DNA from: Brachionus manjavacas
Lineage: Eukaryota > Rotifera > Eurotatoria > Ploima > Brachionidae
DNA length: 64,000 nucleotides
Direction: 5' to 3'
Assembly: GCA_019054805.1 (NCBI GenBank)
Contig: JAHQIY010000033.1
Span: 248,001 to 312,000, forward strand
Part shown: one piece after another, positions 58,895 through 64,000 of the stretch
How positions within the stretch are numbered: the first letter of the stretch is position 1
Layout of the letters: the number at the start of each line of letters is the position of its first letter
The notes under the pieces: model-generated
The model's input: only the letters and a program-made list of their open reading frames with translations
What the model was told of the DNA's origin: nothing
Databases searched by the model: none
Translations under genes and position numbers: made by a program

Positions 58895-61800
58895 ATGGAA
58901 TTGTGTACCTCCTCGTACTTGATCATATTTTTGTTAGTATTTATAAACAAAGGTAATTTTGGATCATGTGATCTTTAAGTCAAGTGCTGGATTAAGATGA
59001 TTTTTTTCTCTGTTAAGTTACTTCGCGGTGTCATCTTCCAAATCAATGGACAGGCAAGTGGTATCAATCAAATGGAATCGATTTATTGAGCATTAATAAA
59101 ACTAATTTTATGAATCGCGGAATATGCATCGAACACAAACAGGACAAATTTTTATTCTATGAAAAGTATGTAGTTTTTTTTTTGTTTTTTTCTTTTCAAT
59201 TTTAGAACTATGTCATCAATAAAGAATATTTTTTTCTTAATTCATAGACACGACTGCTACAGATGCATTTTTATAATGCAGAAACACTTGAATGTTTTAC
59301 AGTACAGAACCAGCTATTGTTCAGAGCAATCAGATTTTGACTTGAATTGTCAAAATTTATCGCCTGAGTCCGAGTTATTTACCATCTACAGAGACAATTC
59401 TCTAGCAGAAAAGTGTCCCATAGACGGCATGTACGCAATTCAAAGTAGTCAAAATGAAAATCTCCAATTTCAAAGCTTTCCTAAAAAATGTGAAGACAAA
59501 GACTCTGTCATAATGCAATGCTCAGATCAGTCGATGCTAAAGCTTGACTTTGGCAAATGCACAAACATGCCTAGTAATTGTGAAAATACCTTGGTTAAAA
59601 AAAAAACACACACACAACTAACTTAATTATTTTAGATTATGTAATCAATTGCATAGCTCACTGGTCCGAAGGTAATACCAATTATTTGATAGGAAGAGTT
59701 GAACTAAACAACCAAAAGACTGTCTACAAATGTTTGGCATACATGCAGTCCACCCAGTCGTATCAAAGCCGAGCCTTGAGAAACGAAAACTTTATAAACA
59801 TAAATGCGAAGAAAAGAAACGACGAAACCAAAGACACTCTTCAAATATTGATATCACAGGACGAATTTTGTCGAAATATTGATAACATAATCGATGATCA
59901 ATTTAGCTTTAGATTTAACAAACTCATCGATTCACGACATTTAAATGCTCCGCATGCGCCCATTTCCAAAGGCTCAAATTTAACTAGGCAACATGTGTTG
60001 AGGCATGGTTCACACTTTCATAAAGGCTGCAGGTTTCCAAGATGGCTGAACAAAAAATGGCATGATTTAAAACAAACTAAATCCTATTCATTGAATTACA
60101 AACTTGATTCGCTAATGATAACTGATGATAAAAATTCCAATGTTATAAACAAATTTACATGTTGGCATCTCAAGTCGAGGAAATCGAATCACTTTCAAGC
60201 TGTTGTCAAATCGTTGAACGGATGGTGAGAACACAATGAGTTTATTTTGAACAAACACTTTGAAATCTTAGTAGCTTTTTTTTCTAAAAGACCAAAAATT
60301 GATTCCCTAAATTGCAGACACTGGTTCTGGGCAGACTTATTTATTTGAGTATAAGCCTCCAAGAAGTAGAAGTATAATGTGAAATAGTTTACAATTACAC
60401 TTATGATTAAAAAAAAAAACCATATTAAAAATACAAGTATAAATTAGATAAGCTGAAGAAGAAAAAATACATTTTACAAAAGTCAGAAAAAAAGTTTTAT
60501 TAATGCCTAAGTAATGACTTGGACTTCAATCTTTTTTTCTCACTAAAAGCACCAACGAGTCAAGACTGGGGATTGCGAAGTTCGCTTCAATTCGATCATT
60601 TCAATTCGGAAAAACTTGAATAACTTTTTTACTAAAAAAGATAATTTAGTTCTGTACAATGCTCTGTACAACAACAAACTAACTAACAAACTAACGCTCA
60701 ATGGTGCTTAGGCTAATTAACTGTTAGGTTTTGGCAGACTTTGCTTTTCACCATTCCAAAAACTTGACCGCTTTGAAGCTATTAGTTTTTGGCGCATTTA
60801 TATCATTCACTGATAAACTGTTCCATTATTTTACACAGCGAATTATTTCTCGGACAAGTCTATTGTCATGTGGTCTTTGATATTTGAATTAAGTCTCCCC
60901 TTAAACGGCAATTTTCAAGACTAGTAAAGTCAATCAGTTTTGTCGCTCTTCTTTGTACTTTTTCAAGAATTTTAATGTCTGTTTTTAAATATGGGCTCCA
61001 GGTTCCCACTGTATCCTATCTGCATACAAATGGGGTCTCACAAGTGATGCATAGAGAAGTATTAATGATTCTCGGCCAAGATTCTTGAAAGAATTTCTTA
61101 TCAGACCCAATATTCGGTTTGCTTTCATAGCTGCTACAGTACATTGTTTATTCCATTCTAAATCATTTGTAATAAAAATACCCAAATATTTTTCTTGAGT
61201 TATCTCCTCTAGAAAATGAGATATATTTTTATTTGATTATCTGTCATTATCTGTCCATTCCATTAAGTGATCGAGGTCTTTCTGAAGTTCTAATGATGCT
61301 ACTTTCGCGAATTCCGACATTCCAATTAATTTCAAGTCAAAGGCATAAGCAAGACCGAAACTGTTGAGCTCCCAAATAGATCATTGATAAATATTATGAA
61401 AAAGGATTGGACCAAGAACAGATCCTTGTGATACTCCACTTGAAACTACCTTCCAATTAGATTGATAGGTCAATTTTTTCACTTTTATAAAGCTAAATTT
61501 TTATTTTCTCTCAATTAAGATTAAGTAAAAATTCGTGCAGAAAATAAATTTTTGATTCTGAAGATTTTCATAAAACGAGTCAAGACTCGTTTTGGTGCTT
61601 TTATTATTAGGAAATAGTAGCAGAATTTATTTCAACAATGAAAATATGTAAATGTAATATTAAAATTTTATTTCTACTCTAATTAAATTTTTTATTTTTT
61701 TTCTACCAATTTAAAATTAAATGAGCGATTTACTATCACGAGGGCTGAAAAGAAGGCGGCGTCATTTTTAACTGTCCTGTAAATTTTTCTACTAAACCAT

Positions 61801-63027
61801 TCTAAAAATAAATAAATAAAAAAAATTAAAAAATGCTGGTGCTTCTGGTGTTAAGTCAAAGATTTGAATTTCGGAATAAAATTTAAAAATAAATTTTATA
61901 TATATAATAGTCCAAGTAAATTTTTTCAACAAGGCATAACTTTTAGACAAGTCTAGTTTTAGAAGATTTCTTTTTTTTTAATTTTTTTTAATTTTTTTTT
62001 ATTAAATGGTTTGAGGCTATTCTTATACTGAATAGAATGCCTTCTCGTTGAACTATGAAAAAAAATATGACTCTATGCGATACAGTATAAAGAGTCAATT
62101 TTGGACTCATTGAAAAAAAAGATATTAAGATTTTTTCATTTTTTTTTCCCTAAAATTAACAATGGCTTTTATTTTAATTACTTAATCTAATTTAATTTAT
62201 TAGCACGAGCGGATTCCAATGCATAACAATAAACACAAAGTCTGATTATGTTTTAGAGATCAAATTGGGTAAAATAAGCCATGATAATCGCATGTTAGAT
62301 TGTTCTAGTGAAAAGTCTTTTAGTCAGGATTTTGCTTATGGTAATGTTGAAAAAAAATTAAGAAAATTAATCTAAAATGTTGCTCTAAGTTGATACAAAC
62401 TATGGAGTAAAATGTCCATTAAAAAGTGGAATGTATAAACGAATTAGCTCTAGAACAATCAACCAGAGATCTTCGGCGCCAATCCAACAACAACTAAGTA
62501 TCAATAAACAAGAACCTTGTAGATTTTTAACTCAAAGTCAAAGCCTTCAAGTCGGCTGCGTCAGTCACGAACAGTATTCTCTAAGGACAAAGCTATGCTA
62601 TCCGAATAATCAAGAGAATCAAGATTTTTCTACACCCGATACTTTTGCAGCAAAAACGACAGCTTCCTATACTCAAATAGAAAGTGAAATTAATTTAGTT
62701 TGTCTGGCTTACTGGCAACAAGACGGCAACAATGTAGTTGTTAGCCGCACAATGTCAAATGAAATCCTATGCTCAATTTGGTCGTTTTCAGATGACAAGA
62801 ACATTTTAAAGCTTCTCGAAATCGACTCGACTTGTAATTATAATAAAAAATCCTATCCGCGTGTAAATTATGAGTTCTTTTTTGTTGACACTTGTCAAAG
62901 CGAGACGTCCCAATTTAAGTCTTTTATAAAAAGTTATATACAAAATACCACATCTCCAAAAATAGCTTTGGCCAAGCTGTCCACGTTAGCAAATGCGTTT
63001 GTCATGATGTTAATGTTCATAGTCTAA
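58895..63027 (+). CDS. Secreted or GPI-anchored Cys-rich protein, arthropod-type DUF7042-7045 architecture
   Basis: Six exons with closing phases: 58895-58952, 59018-59165, 59248-59573, 59636-60224, 62204-62340 and 62390-63027; 631 aa. Exon 1 encodes a signal peptide (Y-L-I-I-F-L-L-V-F-I). The mature protein opens with R-C-H-L-P-N-Q-W-T-G-K-W-Y-Q-S, the hallmark start of the DUF7044 domain of invertebrate extracellular proteins. D-C-Y-R-C-I-F-I-M-Q-K-H-L-N-V-L-Q-Y and further Cys-containing modules follow, each with conserved W/C pairs (C-I-A-H-W-S-E-G, C-L-A-Y-W-Q-Q-D-G). The C-terminus is hydrophobic (L-A-N-A-F-V-M-M-L-M-F-I-V), suggesting a GPI-anchor signal. Intron 4 (1979 nt) carries a LINE; the others are 49-82 nt. 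AATAAA at 63215-63220. Function unknown. The DUF numbers are from memory of the family and should be checked. Confidence 0.85.
60554..61587 (-). mobile_element. LINE fragment (family E) in intron 4 of the secreted-protein gene
   Basis: Antisense to the host gene. Minus-strand frames show W-K-V-V-S-S-G-V-S-Q-G-S-V-L-G-P-I-L-F near 61430 and L-A-Y-A-F-D-L-K-L-I-G in place of the F-A-D-D block. Y-L-G-I-F-I-T-N-D-L-E-W-N-K, A-M-K-A-N-R-I-L-G-L-I-R-N-S-F and L-E-K-V-Q-R-R-A-T-K-L-I follow. The catalytic Y/F-A-D-D is mutated and several stops are present. The 14-bp sequence AACGAGTCAAGACT occurs at 60554-60567 and again at 61574-61587, bracketing the fragment, and may be the target site duplication. 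Confidence 0.85.
61725..61830 (+). mobile_element. LINE family D 3' tail in intron 4
   Basis: CACGAGGGCTGAAAAGAAGG then CGGCGTCATTTTTAACTG and a final AAATAAATAAATAAA. It matches the reverse complement of 51600-51695 across the GAGGGCTGAAAAGAAGGCG core, so it is a short 3'-end copy of the same family. Confidence 0.65.
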
Positions 63028-64000
63028 AATTTAGATCAGCCTTAGTGGTCTTGTTAAATTTCGATCGATAATTCTCGGTGACTCTACAGAATTATCTGAC
63101 CCTCTCTTTAAGAAAGACCCAAATTTAAAACAGATTACCTAAGGAATATTTAGGGTATTTTATTTTGTCTGTAAATACAATTGAATGTAATTTTTCTCGT
63201 CTCTTAATTATTTAAATAAAATTATGTAAATTGTTTAATATTAATTAATAAAGTTTTTTCAAAATTTTTATTTGTTTGATTATGCCATTTTCAAAAATAT
63301 TGAATCCTAACTGAAACAAAATATAACGAGAAAACTTAATCAAATCATTCTCAAGAAGCATGTAGCATTTTTTTTTCAGCGAACAAACTATGTATATACA
63401 ATTAATTAAATCATAAAGTTTTGTTGGAAAAAATTTTCGTTGCGTAAATTTTGTCATTTGCTTGGACTCAGTTTATATTTTAAAGAAAACTTTTCTTATT
63501 TAATTAAATTGAAGTTTATCTTTTCTTTTTTGTTACACAAAACAAATTCTTTAATTCAAAAAAAAACTTGAGCAATAATTATTTAATTATAGATAAAGTT
63601 TATGATTATCATTAATCTAATTGACTAAGTCAAATATCCGAAAACATTTATAATTAACTTAGCTGTAGAATTAGAATTTGAAAAAATTGTAATAAAGCAT
63701 AAAAAATGACTAAAGAAATAAGCCAAAAACATATATTTTAATAAATAATAACAAAACGACAAGTTGACAGTGTGCTTTGATCGTGGGCATTACTAATAAG
63801 TTTTTTGTTCAGTCAAAAACTAAAAAAAAATTAATCTTTCAAATTTAAGCTAATTTTTTGACTCTTTAAAAGAGAAAAAAGTCCAAAAATAAATCTTTAC
63901 ATATTTTTACATTAAAAATAACGCGGTTCATTTTACTAAAAGCTTTTATAGATTTAATAGTTAGTTTAACTTAATAGCTTAAATACTAATTATGTACGAG
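63028..64000. other. 3' flank and intergenic sequence to the window edge
   Basis: Contains the AATAAA at 63215-63220 that probably ends the secreted-protein transcript. Beyond that AT-rich sequence with no recognisable gene. Confidence 0.4.

Overview
This is a eukaryotic, almost certainly metazoan, nuclear window. It is very AT-rich, most of its genes are split by spliceosomal introns that are mostly about 47-70 nt long, and it contains animal-type genes: a KANK ankyrin-repeat adaptor, intraflagellar transport protein IFT52, CCR4-NOT subunit CNOT11, proteasome ATPase RPT1/PSMC2, BSDC1 and tRNA dimethylallyltransferase TRIT1. The low GC, tiny introns and many degraded LINE, hAT and Tc1 copies would fit a small spiralian such as a monogonont rotifer. 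That placement is a guess from general character, not something the sequence proves.

Layout. 1-6.3 kb: the tail of an unknown gene, then a broken multi-exon gene with a MYT1-like C2HC finger. 6.3-9.0 kb: a complete hAT insertion with an 8-bp target duplication, TIRs and inverted arrays of a 29-bp repeat, but a damaged transposase. 9.3-10.9 kb (-): RPT1, 4 exons. 11.8-13.4 kb (-): BSDC1, 5 exons, including a GC-AG intron and an intron without a visible AG acceptor. 14.1-14.9 kb: a dead Tc1-like element with a TA duplication. 15-16.9 kb: an orphan exon, a lysine-rich ORF and a LINE fragment. 17.6-28.3 kb (-): an 11-exon KANK gene of about 1536 aa, with LINE debris in two introns. 32.9-34.1 kb (-): a two-exon single-pass membrane protein of WBP1/VOPP1/Shisa type. 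35.8 kb (+): a small orphan ORF. 36.6-38.1 kb: two divergent LINE 3' fragments. 38.4-39.9 kb (+): IFT52 as a single exon. 40.5-42.8 kb: three packed copies of one LINE family. 43.7-45.6 kb (+): TRIT1, 9 exons. 45.8-48.1 kb (+): CNOT11, 7 exons. 51.6-58.8 kb: gene-poor LINE tails and palindromes. 58.9-63.0 kb (+): a six-exon secreted, Cys-rich protein with a LINE in its fourth intron.

The genes do not form a pathway; they are ordinary housekeeping, ciliary and cell-adhesion genes among transposon remains. No CRISPR, prokaryotic operon or obviously new system is present. The most interesting items are the architecture of the hAT element, the RDV-repeat block of KANK, the hairpin-plus-AAATA tails shared by LINE copies, the unusual BSDC1 splice sites, the intronless IFT52, and an in-frame alternative acceptor in the secreted protein. 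Exon models were read by hand from splice consensus, phase continuity and remembered family sequence; phases close exactly for RPT1, KANK, TRIT1, CNOT11, the membrane protein and the secreted protein.
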